A stretch of 64,000 nucleotides of DNA from Malania oleifera (lineage: Eukaryota > Streptophyta > Magnoliopsida > Santalales > Ximeniaceae), in contig NC_080417.1 of the NCBI RefSeq assembly GCF_029873635.1, forward strand, positions 30,430,214 to 30,494,213, in the 5' to 3' direction. The notes below the pieces were generated by a model. That model searched no databases. It saw nothing but the letters and a program-made list of their open reading frames with translations, and was not told the DNA's origin. Positions within the stretch are counted from its first letter, which is position 1; each line of letters begins with the position of its first letter. Below are positions 11,545 through 23,535 of the stretch, in pieces. The position numbers and the translations under genes are program-made.

Positions 11545-12904
11545 TATTTTCATATTTCCATAGTCATCCAAAATAGTGGGGACAATTTAATCCTAAAATT
11601 AAGATGCCCATAAGAATGTAAGATACTAAGTGGGCAACAATTGGACTCCTATGTTTTGGGAAAATTCTTTATTTCTTGGTAAGTGATGTTATCAACATAA
11701 TCTGGAAACAAGCATGAGAATAAGATGTCATGGGCATTACATTGCCAAGTATTCTAAAAGATCCTATGAACCAAATAACACTTAACAAAATCATCTTTAG
11801 TAACTTACCTCGAAGAAAAATCATAATGATACTCAGACCTTTAGCAAACTGCTATCCAGAAGGAAAACCATACATGCTAGGACATGGAGCTTTATTTTTT
11901 GCTTTATCCTGTGTGAATCCTACTTGGCAATGGGACACTAATTTAACTGCTTAGGCATCGGCTCGATTGGGATTTGATTTGTATACAGATTAATGTGAAA
12001 TTTTTTGTGTTGATCTGTAGTTGATTGTAGTTTTTGAAGCTATCTCTAGAATCTAATCCTTTTACCGTTAGCAACTCTCTAGCACAAATGAATATCACCA
12101 TTTCTTTCCTGGTCCTTCTCACACAAGATTTATGCTGCCAAATAATGTCTGATCACCGATCATAACTGACTAAATAACTTCATTAGTATCGTATTCTGTA
12201 CTAAGAACCAAGACACGTGTTTATTGCATATTGTCTAGTCACTGGAGCCAGATCAGGGTTGGCTTGAGTCAATATACTAGGACTTGGACTTGCCATAATT
12301 GCAATCCTTGTTTTTCATTGAAGATATCTTCCAACTATATTTTGATATTCAACGTTTGCCAACATAGGCTAGAAATGGAATCTCAAAACTTTTGGAAGCA
12401 AGAAAAATTTAGAAACCAATTTGGTGGGAAAATAAAACTTTACCCTGATTTAAAAGTGTAAACCTATGCATACGTATGACATTGAAAAGGAATTGGGTAA
12501 CTAGAATTATAGGAAATTTTTGGAAATTCATATAATTTTTATTCAAATAAATGACAAGTTATGATGAGAGTCTGAAGTGCCTTTTATATATTTGACCTGA
12601 CAGGTTAATGATTACACACTATGGTCTGAGATGTCCCTTTGGGTATGGTCCTTGAGGAGTATGAATCATTATTGCAAGTTCTCTGTTTAAAGATAAGGCT
12701 AACCATTGGTGGTTATCTATTGATCATACACCTAGTTTTTTGTTTTTTTAAAAAGAAAATAGTATTCAGAGATCCAAATGGAGTGAGGATTTTCTTTCTA
12801 ACTAACAAGCTCTCATATTTGACATCTTGAGTGCTTGTGAAAGAATAGAATTTGGGCATATGTCTGGGATTGTAAGAGCAATGAAAGAAATATACGAGTT
12901 AATG
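11545..12904. other. unassigned AT-rich stretch inside the gypsy block
   Basis: No LTR ends, primer site or known domain were recognised. Short open frames (11730-11954, 12231-12461, 12639-12830) show no motif I know. It separates two different copies of the start of a gypsy RT (11270 and 12905), so it may be the remains of another insertion or a deletion junction. Confidence 0.4.
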
Positions 12905-13153
12905 AATCCCAACTTCTTTACCCATAGGTGATGAATTTTTAGATGCTATTTCCAGATGATTTATCAAGGCTATCTCCAAGAGTAGAGTAAATTTAATATT
13001 GATTTGGTGCTAGGAATGGAGCCTATGTCGACTGCTTCATATGGAATGACATTAACTAAACTAAGGCAGTAAGGGTGCAACTAGAAGATTTTCTCAACAA
13101 AGAATTTGTTCGACCTAGTATATCATCATAGGTTGCATCTGTGTTATATATTT
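12905..13153 (+). pseudogene. Ty3/gypsy RT fragment 1 of 3
   Basis: Degenerate start of RT: traces of the FPDDL linker near 12951, then RELK-like and KEFVRPS-like blocks (KNLFDLVYHH in the shifted frame near 13099-13129), ending at VLYI. The frame resumes at 21106 with FTKKYNG, matching the conserved LFVKKKDG segment. The insertion point is therefore inside this motif. Confidence 0.75.
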
Positions 13154-14892
13154 TGTTAGACGTCCTAGCCTGGAGTATGTAGTCTAGAGGGAGGGGTGAA
13201 AAGACTCTTTTCGAGGAATAAGTATTTTTCTACAAAATAAAAACTCTTGACAAGATACAAGAAATTATGTCGCAATATAAATATAAATCATGCACAAGAT
13301 ATAAAATAAAGAATATAAGGGAGATAAAGAACAACACCGGTATTTTTACGTGGTTCGGCACCAAGCCAACGTCCACGCCTTGGTACCAAGCCAAGGATTC
13401 CACAATCCACTATAATCGCTCCTTCCACAGCAGAGCAAGCCTTACAAACTCGGGAACAAATCCCTACAGCTCACAAAGAGCCTTTACCGATTCTGTTCAC
13501 AAAGAACCTTACAACTTGGTTCAATAAGAACCTTTCACAAGAAGATGGACGATTATAAAGAATGCTCCTCACAATGAGAAAATATGATTTACAACTCAAA
13601 CCTCACACTATTCTCTCAAGAATTGAATCAAACACAATAAGTGAGCAAGAGAGAATGAGCACATGTAATGAAGAACTAATATGCAATGTGCTAAGTTTTG
13701 TATAAAATGATGTTTTTTACTAACAATGATCAAAGACCTTCAAAATCATGTTAATACAAGTCTTATAGCTTGTATTTATAGCCTAAGAGCCTTAGGAGTC
13801 GTTAACTAGCCGTTTGGGGGGAAGAAAAGATATTTTATTTGGTAAACTAGCCATTTTCCGCCCGTTAGTGTCATTTTTCCCGTTAGACTCGTCGACTAGG
13901 CCCCTGCACTCGTCGACTAATCATATACTGCACTTCGTCGACGAATCCCCTTTGTTCGTCAATGAGGTCTTTGAATTAGAAAATGTCATCAACATGAAAG
14001 TTGTGGAATTTTGTCTTCTATTTTCAAGGAGACCAAGATCATCCCATTTGGACTTTTCTAAAAAAAGTTATGCTTAAAATACCAAAAGGTGTTCAGGACT
14101 CAAGGCTACACTACGGTAGTGACGATTGCTTTGTTTTTCCTTATCAAAAATCGTTTTAATGACTCAAAACATTCTTGGACTAAAGTATATGAAATGTATT
14201 AAGTCTAATGAAGAATAAAACTTGTCAAAATGAGTTTTATTTTGAATATAAGATATCTTGATTAATAAAACACGTTTGAAAACCCATTTTGATATTTTAT
14301 ATGCTTAGTATGTCCTTTTATAAATATACTTGACTTTATTTGAACCTTTAGGACACAAGACTCGTTTTGATAAAACCGAGACTAAGTATGAAGATGTTTC
14401 AAATACTAAGATGTTTGAAAACTTGTCTCTTTAGAAAACATATTTGAGTTTAGGATTCATTTAACAAACTCTTTAAGTTTAACTTTGAAAGCCATGAAAG
14501 GTGAGTTTGTGTTTATGTCTTTAGTGCAATCCTATATGCTCATGTGTCCTAGTATGCTTATGCAATGGCTCAACACTTACTCGGAAATCATGCAAGACAC
14601 ACACTGCAAGAGTTACAATACAAACTCACTCACACAACCCTTATTACAATTATTTTATACACAATAAAAACTTCACGATGTGCTTTGGTGATTTTGAGTC
14701 AACGTCTTTCCAATCTTTCCTATTTGATGTCTACTTGGTCTGATCTTTGCTTCTGATTTGGTACCTCCATATATCTGACACTTTGTACCTGTACTATATA
14801 AGATCTGTAAGGATGGAAAATACTAGGAACAAAAAATAGGTTAATATCATCAAAACATATAAACCAAGATAGTGTGATTGTCAGGGCTAACA
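13154..14892 (-). repeat. Ty1/copia 3' LTR of minus-strand element (13154-21105)
   Basis: Starts TGTTAGACGTCC and ends GGGCTAACA on plus. It pairs with the LTR at 19369-21105 with near-identical length (1739 and 1737 bp) and high similarity. It is the 3' LTR because the polypurine tract complement TTCTCCCC follows it inside the element. A CGTCGACG array lies at 13888-13965 and the TATA complement TATTTATAG near 13773. Left target duplication is TATTT (13149-13153). Confidence 0.9.
13888..13965 (-). repeat. palindrome array CGTCGACG in a copia LTR
   Basis: Four units: CTCGTCGACTAG, CTCGTCGACTAA, TTCGTCGACGAA and TTCGTCAATGAG, 20-25 bp apart. On the minus strand they lie about 110 bp upstream of the TATA box. 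The core is the same as in the Ty3/gypsy LTR arrays although the LTRs are otherwise unrelated. Confidence 0.88.
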
Positions 14893-14900
14893 TTCTCCCC
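14893..14900 (-). other. polypurine tract of minus copia element
   Basis: TTCTCCCC on plus, which is GGGGAGAA on minus, directly inside the LTR. A second ATTCTCCCCC lies at 15061-15070. Confidence 0.75.
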
Positions 14901-15848
14901 ATTTTTTATGATGTTGAACCTATTAAGAATCTACTTAATCTTTGCATTTGTGTTTGTTCTTACTAAGGCTTATTGTTCAAAGATAATCTTACTTAGAACC
15001 ACTAATGGGTTGTTATCATCAAAACAAGACAATTAAGTTTACGTAGCCTCTAAGGCTAACATTCTCCCCCTTTTTGATGATGGCAAACCATTGGTATTCT
15101 ATATGAGGTATGTTTTAAAGCTCCCCCTTAATTTATGCATATTGTTAAATGATATTTATAATTTGTTCCCCCTTATTATATGCATATGAGGCATAAAAAC
15201 AATTAATGTTCATTTGAGCTTTTAACATGCATTCCATAAAATAGAAATTTTATAACATTACATGCATATTTTCCCCCACACATAAATCATGTTTTCCCTC
15301 ACATATATAACACCATAAATCTTATCCCCATGGATAACTTCAAATATCTTCTCCCCCTTTGATCATCCTCAAAAAGAGAGGTGCTAATCATTTATCTTAA
15401 AAATACTCTAAGAGCCTATTAAGACTAGTTTCCATGGTGGTGAGGTGAGTATGTGCTAAATATATAAAAACCAATTTATTTGTGCTAAATTATAATAGTT
15501 GAAGTGCCTAGATTGGCTTACTTACTTACTCACGAATGATGATCTCTCAAGTTTATTAACATTTGTTAAATATTGAGAGCTGATACTAAAATATGGTAGA
15601 ATACTCTTATATTAAAGGATAATTCAACAATGGATGAATAAGAGTGTAAGAAGAAACTTTCTTCTTTTTCGGTCAACCAAAAAAAAAATTGTGAATGCTT
15701 AAAACCAAAAAAAAATTGATGCTCATGGTTGGGTGTGGGTTTCCTAGATAAGAATGAATGTTCATTTTGAGAACCCATTATTGCTTTGAGGTAATGATAA
15801 GATGAATTCTCAGTTTATTCAAAAAATTTCTTTTCATCCTATTGACTT

Positions 15849-15936
<88 letters not shown>

Positions 15937-17739
15937 TTGAATCTCAAAGCGATGCTTGACCTAATTCAAGTGAGTTAAGGATAAGATCTAGTCAGTTCAT
16001 CACTTGCCAATCAGAAGCTTCCATTATTGTCACTGTAGAGGACAAATTTTCCTCTTAAAGGTAAGAGACATTGAATTATGTGGCAGTTTAGCAGCTCTAA
16101 TATATGATATTGAATTTTCCTAAGAATTTTGTTGAGTGCTTGAAGCTTTTGTTAAGCAAATATCTCAACAAAGTAAATCTAAGATAAGAGGCAGATAATT
16201 CCAATGTCAAGAAAACCTCTTCTTGAATTACTTTGGTTTTATTAGCATCCAAATAATGAGTCATACATCCCTTGGTAGGGGATGCTTATCAGATTTGAGT
16301 ATTACTCAAGAGCTATTTTGCCAATGCAGTAAATTGTTCCAAAGCAATCAAAATTGACATTTTTCCTATGAAGAATTCATGCTTGAGATTTAAGCATGGT
16401 AAGTATGTCATTTGGTCCTGGAGTATTTTTCTATGGTAGCATTTTGTCGGGGAATGGAATGCTTTTGCATTTTCAAATGTTAAAAAGCTTCCTTTAAATC
16501 AACCATAGAGGGAATACTCTATCTTCAAATCAATATAACTATGAATCCCTAGGTAAGCACTAGAGATTGTTTCTAGAAACTTTTTACTAGTTTGATTTCT
16601 CAGTGATGACTTATATTCAAAGATGAATTTAGGATTGGATGGCCTGTAGGGTCCATGTTGTTATAATTAATTTTCCTAACATTCAACTTATTATGGAGGG
16701 ATAAAATATGCTTATAGTCTAGATGTACTTACTATGTTTCTAAATTTTAATCATATATCATTAAAAAAAAATAGATTATGTAACTAAGGAATATATCTTG
16801 TCCATAAGAGATGGATCTGCCTACTATAACATGCTCCTAAACCTTTATTCAACACCTAAGTTTTTCATATCAGAAATTAAAGGTTTCCACCTTTTTCCCA
16901 AAAATAGGCTTTTTTAGTCCCTTTGCCTTGCATTTTGGAGGAATGATGTCAAATGTTTCACAATAGCAAATATTGTTTCATTCCTTACGAATCCTATAGG
17001 ACAAGCCTAACTATAGAGATTGTGAGGGTGTGCATGCTACTTTATCCCAGGTAGAGGTAAATAGTCCTAAGTCCAAGATGACTTGTACTTTAAGCATAAC
17101 AAGCATGTCCTTTCTACCTGACAAAGAGCATTAGGGGTATACTAGACTTAACTTAATAATGCTCTAGGAGACATGTTCTCCTAAATTGCCACTAAAGGGA
17201 AGGTATTCAAAACATATGTTATAAAGATATTACAAGTTAGTACTTCATTTGAATACCACTTGTTGTTATGATGATTTTTACTAAAATTCAATTTTTAAGA
17301 ATGTTATGTTTTAGATATCCAAACTCAAGCATATGTCATCAAAACAATTCACATGAGAAAAACAAGGTTTTTCTATTTATCACCCATAAAATTTATTTCT
17401 AACTAACAAGCTTTGTATGCTATTTCATCCCATAAATAATAGCCAATAAAAGGAAATAAACCAATTTTCAAGATGAATACAATTCAAGAAATCATATTGG
17501 TTTTAGTATTTTCATTCATCAACATTGGCTTGATCATCAAGAATTCCCAATAAAGTAATTTAACAATTTAGAATGCATTAATTGAGATTTTATCCTTTAA
17601 GCACATCTTAGTCATCATATTCTTTTTACCTAGGTAAAGTAAAGTCTACCTAAAACTAATTCCTAATCCTAGGTTCTAAGGAAACAAGAATTTAAAGATC
17701 ACGTGTTTGCTTTGGGTACCCATTCTTCCTCGGGTGCCA
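14901..17739 (-). other. non-coding interior of minus copia element
   Basis: About 2.8 kb between gag and the polypurine tract. I found no integrase, RT or RNase H motif on either strand, so the element appears to lack pol. It contains a (TA)n run at 15850-15933 and short CT-rich or TCCCCC blocks near 15060-15360. Confidence 0.55.
15850..15933. repeat. (TA)n microsatellite
   Basis: About 84 bp of perfect TA alternation, the longest such run in the window. Confidence 0.95.
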
Positions 17740-19309
17740 ATGGGTTTTTCTTCACTACCCATTCTAACTTCTTTTGTTTGTCTCTATTTCCTCTATAACG
17801 ACAATCTTATGTGACCTTTTCTTTCATAATATAAACAAAATTTATTTTCATGTGAGGGTCTTGACTTATTTGTATTATTTTTGCTTGTTGAAGCATGACC
17901 ATGTGCTTTAAAATTATTTTTGCAAAAAATTATTTTTCTTAACTCCCAAAAATGCTTTGGAGTTTTCTTTCCTTTAATGGTTTTGTTATGATCTTCCTTT
18001 TTTCTTTTTCAAGAGAGTCTTTTCTTTCATAATATTTCCAATTTGATTTTTCAAATTTTCAACTTGCTCTTGGAAAATTTTATGGTCTTTTTGAGCTTTT
18101 TCATTAAACTCCTCATTTTCTTTTTTTAGGGAAGCATTTTCATCTTTCAAAAAGGAACAAAGAGAAGATTCTTTTCCTTTGTATTTTGACAATTTTTTCT
18201 CCAAGTTTTCTATCTTTACTCGATCCTTTTGAGAGTTTAAAACAAGCTCCTCATTCTTCTTTTTAAAAGAATTATTTTCTTCTATCAATGAGGATTCCCT
18301 ATGTTTTGACAAAGCAAGTTCTTTCTCCATATTTTTGTTCCTTCTTTTTACTAAAACTAATTCATCATATAATTTAGCACAATTTTCTATTACTTCATCA
18401 TAAGAAGGTGTATAATCCTCCTCATCCGAACTTACTTCATCCTTGTTCGTTAGCCATTAAGCATGGATGTGTTTTTTTCTCATTTTTTCTTATTTCTTCT
18501 TTCCTAAAGTGTTGTTTTTCTTTAAGAAATTTTCTAAAGTCTTTTATGAGTGATTCCATATCATCCGTACTATCCTCATCATTTTCTAGCATTTCTTTGA
18601 ATTTTGTACTAGATGATTTAAGAGCAACACATTAATCCTTCCTAGGCTTTTGAGGATCCAAAGTCATATTTTTCTTAAGTTCATAAGTCATAAGTGATCC
18701 AATAAGCTCATCAAGTGTGACTTTCGTTGAATCCTTTGCCTCCTCAATGGTGGTAGATTTAGCATGCCATGACTCGGGTAAAAATCGTAAAACTTTTTGA
18801 ACATTATCCTCCATAGAATAATTTCTACCAAGTGCTTTTAATTCATTTATGATGTGTGTGAACCGAGTGAACATGGACGTGATGGATTCTCCCTCATCCA
18901 TTTTAAACATTTCATATTCATTGACTAACATGTAAATTTTGGACTTCTTAACTTGTGAAGTACCTTCATATGTGACTTCAAGTTTTTCCTATATTTCTTT
19001 ACCAGTATCATAACCACAAACACGATTGTATTCATTATCACTCCAAGCACAATAAAGAAAATTTTTGGTTTGAAAGTTAAGCTCAACTAACCTTATTTCG
19101 GTGTCCGACATCTCCTTAAGTTTTTTTTGTTCACCCTTGGTATTTTTGAATTCGTAATTTCCCTCTGAGATGACACGCCACATTTTGAGATTGTGTGCTT
19201 GGATGAAGATGGTCATTCGGTTTTTCCAAACCGAGTAGTTTGAACCGTTGAACAATGGCGGTCTTGCCACGAATTGTCCTTGGGAGGAGGTACTCACCAA
19301 ATACTCCAT
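17740..19309 (-). pseudogene. copia gag (DUF4219/UBN2-type with coiled coil), decayed
   Basis: Structural protein of the minus copia element. It starts at ATG 19309 (MEYLVSTSSQGQF) and has the hallmark RPPLFNGSNYSVWKNRM, then a UBN2-type gag (FTRFTHIINELKALGR near 18850; LDELIGSLMTYEL near 18700). A charged Lys/Glu coiled coil covers 17986-18330, and a decayed CCHC knuckle (KGHI-like) lies near 17800-17840. In-frame breaks include a TAG at about 18986-18988, where Trp of the KEIWEKLEV motif is expected, and a stop at 18632. No pol follows. Confidence 0.88.
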
Positions 19310-19354
19310 TTGATCTTTATGCTCTAGATTTTACTCTGAAAATACAAGTGCCTA

Positions 19355-19366
19355 GCTCTGATACCA
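19355..19366 (-). other. primer binding site, tRNA-Met type (minus)
   Basis: GCTCTGATACCA on plus, the complement of TGGTATCAGAGC, two bases from the LTR start at 19369. It sets the element orientation as minus. Confidence 0.88.
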
Positions 19367-19368
19367 CT

Positions 19369-21105
19369 TGTTAGATGTCCTAGCCCGGAGTATATAGTCT
19401 AGAGGGGGGGTGAATAAACTCTTTTCGCGGAATACGTATTTTTCTACAAAATAAAAACTCTTAACAAGATATAAGAAATTATATCGCAATATAAATATAA
19501 ATCATGCATAAGATATAAAATAAAGAGTGTAAGGGAGAGAAAGAACAACATCGGTGTTTTTACATGGTTTGGCACCAAGCCTACGTCCACGCATTAGCAC
19601 CAAGCCAAGGATTCCACAATCCACTATAATCGCTCCTTCCGCAGTGGAGCAAGCCTTACAAACTTAGAAACAAATCCCTACCGCTTACAAAGAGCCTTTA
19701 TCGATTCTGTTCACAAAGAACCTTACAACTTGGTTCACAAAGAACCTTTCACAAGAAGATAGAAGATTACAAAGAATGCTCCTCACAATGAGCAAATATG
19801 ATTTACAACTCAAACCTCACACTATTCTCTCAAGAATTGAATCAAACACAATAAGTGAGCAAGAGAGAATGAGCACATGTAATGAAGAACTAATATGCAA
19901 TGTGTTAGGTTTTGTATAAAATGATGTTTTTTACTAACAATGATCAAAGACCTTCGTAACTATGTTAATATAAGTCTAATAGCTTATGTTTATAGTCCAA
20001 GAGCCTTAGGAGCCGTTAACTAGCTGTTGGGGGTAAGAAAAGATATTTTATTTGGTAAACTAGTCATTTTCCTCCTGTTAGCGTCATTCTGCCTATTGGA
20101 CTCGTCGACTAGGCCCCTGCACTCGTCAACTAATCATATACTGCACCTCATCAACAAATCCCATGTGTTCGTCAATCAGGTCCCTGAATTATAAAATGTC
20201 ATCAACATGAAAGTTGTGGAATTTTGTCTTAGATTTCCAGGGACACCAAGATTGTCCCATTTGGACTTTTCTAGAAAAAGTTATGCTCAAAATACCAAAA
20301 GATATTCAGGACTCAAGGCTGCACTACGGTAGTGACAATTGCTTTGTTTTTCCTTATCAAAAAGCGTTTTAATGACTTAAAACATTCTTTGACAAAAGTA
20401 TATGAAATGTATTAAGTCTAATGAAGATTAAAACTTATCCAAATGAGTTTTATTTTGAATATAAGATATCTTGATTAATAAAACACGTTTGAAAACCCAT
20501 TTTGATATTTTATATGCTTAGTATGTCCTTTTATAAATATACTTGACTTTCTTTGAACCTTTAGGACACAAGACTTGTTTTGATAAAATCGGGACTAAGT
20601 ATGAAGATGTTCCAAATACTAAGATGTTTGAAAACTTATCTCTTTAGAAAACATATTTGAGTTTAAGATTCATTTAACAAACTCTTTAAGTTTAACTTTG
20701 AAAGCCATGAAAGGTGAGTTTGTGTTTATGTCTTTAGTGCAATCCTATATGCTCATGTGTCCTAGTATGCTTATAAAATGGCTCAACTCTTACTCAGAAA
20801 TCATGAAAGACACACACCGCAAAAGTTACAATACACACTCACTCACACAACCCTTATTACAATTAATTTATACACAATAAAAACTTCAGGATGTGCTTTG
20901 GTGCTTTCGAGTCAGCGTCCTTTCGATCTTTCCTAGTTGATGTCTACTCGGTCCGATCTTCGCTTCTAATTTGGTACCTTCGTATATCCAACACTTTGTA
21001 CCTGTACTAGATAAGATCTGTAAGGATGGAAAATACTAGGAACAACAAACAGGTTAATATCATCAAAGCATATAAACCAAGATAGTGTAACTGTCAGGGC
21101 TAACA
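19369..21105 (-). repeat. Ty1/copia 5' LTR of minus-strand element
   Basis: Starts TGTTAGATGTCC and ends GGGCTAACA. It is the partner of 13154-14892. The right target duplication TATTC (21106-21110) matches the left TATTT at four of five positions. The palindrome array at 20101-20180 is more decayed here. Confidence 0.9.
20101..20180 (-). repeat. palindrome array CGTCGACG, decayed copy
   Basis: CTCGTCGACTAG, then ACTCGTCAACTAA, CTCATCAACAAA and TTCGTCAATCAG. The changes relative to 13888-13965 are mostly C to T or G to A. Confidence 0.8.
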
Positions 21106-21374
21106 TATTCACTAAGAAATATAATGGGATCTCGAGGTTACGCATTAATCATTGGAAGTTTAATCACATCACATTAAGAATTGGAATCGACTTCCATGGG
21201 TTGGTGGATTATTTGTTTAATTGGTAAATCCCAAAATTTTTGAAGAATGATTTGCAATTAAATTACCACTAATTAAGATTTGGGAATTACACATCCCAAA
21301 GACAGAATTAAGTACCCATACACCTTACATTTTCATAGATATAATGAATCAAGTTATTCAACCATACTTGGATT
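21106..21374 (+). pseudogene. Ty3/gypsy RT fragment 2 of 3
   Basis: Continues RT from 13153: FTKKYNGISRLRINHWK-like (decayed VKKKDG...IDYRKLN), then FIDIMNQVIQPYLD at about 21334-21374. It is cut at YLD by the copia LTR starting at 21375, and the frame resumes at 24923 with QFIITFMDDF. Confidence 0.78.
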
Positions 21375-23478
21375 TGTTGGCCCTACAAGGCTTAAAATCT
21401 TGTTATCTTGTTTTGATGCTAACAAACAAGTGAAATTTAATGTATTTGTGTGAGTAATGATATTTCAGGGTTCATATATGTGAAAGTAAGGTCAAAGTGC
21501 CCACAAGGATCAAATATGATAGAAGCAAAGTCAAAATGCTCACAAGGATCAAATGAAGCTTAAATGAACCAAGACATGAATTACTTGTTGAAGAACATGA
21601 GGACATGAATAAGTTGTTGAAAGCCAAGACATATTAAAGTCAAAAGATCCAAAGAAAGGCAAATTAAGAAAGCTTAAAGAATATGGAAGCTTGAAGAAAA
21701 TATGGATTCAATCCAAGGACAAAGCATGAAGACTCAAGAACTTAGAATGTTAATATTTTAGAAGTCTCATGTAAGTGCTTTAATGTTTAAAATATCGTTT
21801 GAAATATTTTGAAGCTCTTAGGTTAACTTCTTAGACCTAGATACTTTTTAAAATACCTGAATAATATTTTTATAAAGTCAAAAATTATTTTAAAAAAGGT
21901 TAGAATCATTTTTGAAATAAAGAGCACCAAAAAGAATTTTTCCCAAATGCTGTCAGTTTTTATATAACCGCATTGAGGTGAATTTTTATCTATCAAACAC
22001 TCATTATTTTAAAGAGTGGTAAACATGAAAGTTGTAGGATTTTTTCTTAACTTTCTTTTTACACCAAGAACACCTAATTTGGAATTATACCGAAAAAGTT
22101 ATGTCCAAAATACCAAAATGGGGTCACTGCTATCAGACATTTAAAAACTGTTCAACGGGCAAATTTTTAAAATTCTAATGTTTTAAATTATAGCCGTTTG
22201 AACCTTAAATATTCTAATAAATAGGAAAATTCTTTAAGGAAACTTTTGCAAGTTTGAAAGCCTATAAATACATGGTTTTGCAAAACAATAAAAAAAAAAC
22301 CCAAGAATTGAAAAATCTGTTTTGAGGAGCTGAAAGTACTCTTGTTCTTCCTAAGTTCTCTTGCTCACTCATTGAAAAATTCTTTTGCTGAGAACTCTGA
22401 AGTGCTGATCCTTCTTCCTTTGAATTCCTACTACTAATCCTCTTCTAAGAAGGATATTGGTGAATTCTACACTTGAACTTCATTCTATTTCCTATTGATA
22501 TTTTACATTGAAGTATATAGTGCTGAAATTGTACTAACTTGCTCTTTGAGAGAGTATACTTGTACGCAGATTTTATCTTGTGTTTCTTGTAGTTCATTGA
22601 TGTTCCAAGGTGTTTGGATCGTTGGCTAAGCAAGGGGATATTGCTTAGAGAGGCAGACTCTAGGCTATGTAAGGAGTGACCGAACGAGGGAATATCATTT
22701 GGAGAAGGTAGGCTCTAGCCTTAACCAAGGAATGTTGTAATCGGTTTTGTTCCACCCGTTAACGAAACAGGTTTAGTGAATCCTTTGGTGGTTTGCCAAA
22801 GGCAAGGACGTAGGCTAGGTATAAGCCGAAACTCGTAAAAATCTCCGTCTCACTCTCTCTTTCCCTATTCTTTATTTTCAGTTCATATACAACTGCGTGG
22901 ATAATTTAAATATCTAAATTATACATACTACGCATATTTGAAAATCAAGTAAACTTAAAATCCAATTTTGATTTGGGTTGCGGAAACCGAAAGGGAGTAC
23001 GTTGGTTATACCATATCTTACAGAAACCATACAGGAGTACATTACTTGGTTAACACCCCAAAGATAAATTTACCAAGAGTTTATTTGAATTCTAAATATT
23101 TGGAAAAAGTGATTGGATTTATTTATACAGGGCTTTACTTCAGTAAGCATAAATTATAATTCATAATCACAGGGCTTATATAAACAAACAAACTATCTCA
23201 AGATCTTATATTACCAAATTGCTGAATACTTTATATCTTGACTTGGTTGTTTGTTATTTAACTTGTACTTGGCAAATAAATTGATTGTTTGGTTTGAAGA
23301 TTGTGTTTAATTGATTGGATAAAAGAACTAAGTTTTGATTGATTAAGGAATTAAAAAACAAGTCAAGAATTGGTTAAAATAAATAAAAGAAGTTTAAGGT
23401 ATTTTAAAAGGAATCAAAAGAAATTTTTAGAATCCAATTCACCCCCCCCCCCCTCTTGGGAAGCTATTCTTAATTTCA
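21375..23478 (+). repeat. Ty1/copia 5' LTR (Sirevirus-like) of plus element
   Basis: Starts TGTTGGCCCTAC and ends CTTAATTTCA, two bases before a primer site. It carries the U5 block AAGGCAAGGACGTAGGC near 22799, repeated GGAAACCGAAAGGGAGTACG-type units near 22982-23030, and a long poly-C near 23445. It is the same family as the LTRs of the minus element at 28880-38926. Target duplications are imperfect (GGAT and TGAT), but the interrupted gypsy reading frame confirms the insertion. Confidence 0.88.
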
Positions 23479-23480
23479 AT

Positions 23481-23492
23481 TGGTATCAAAGC
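23481..23492 (+). other. primer binding site (mutated tRNA-Met type)
   Basis: TGGTATCAAAGC, with one G to A change from TGGTATCAGAGC, just after the LTR. Confidence 0.75.
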
Positions 23493-23535
23493 GGGGTTAT
23501 AGCAAATCTTAAATAGTAGCTATAAAAAGATCTAA

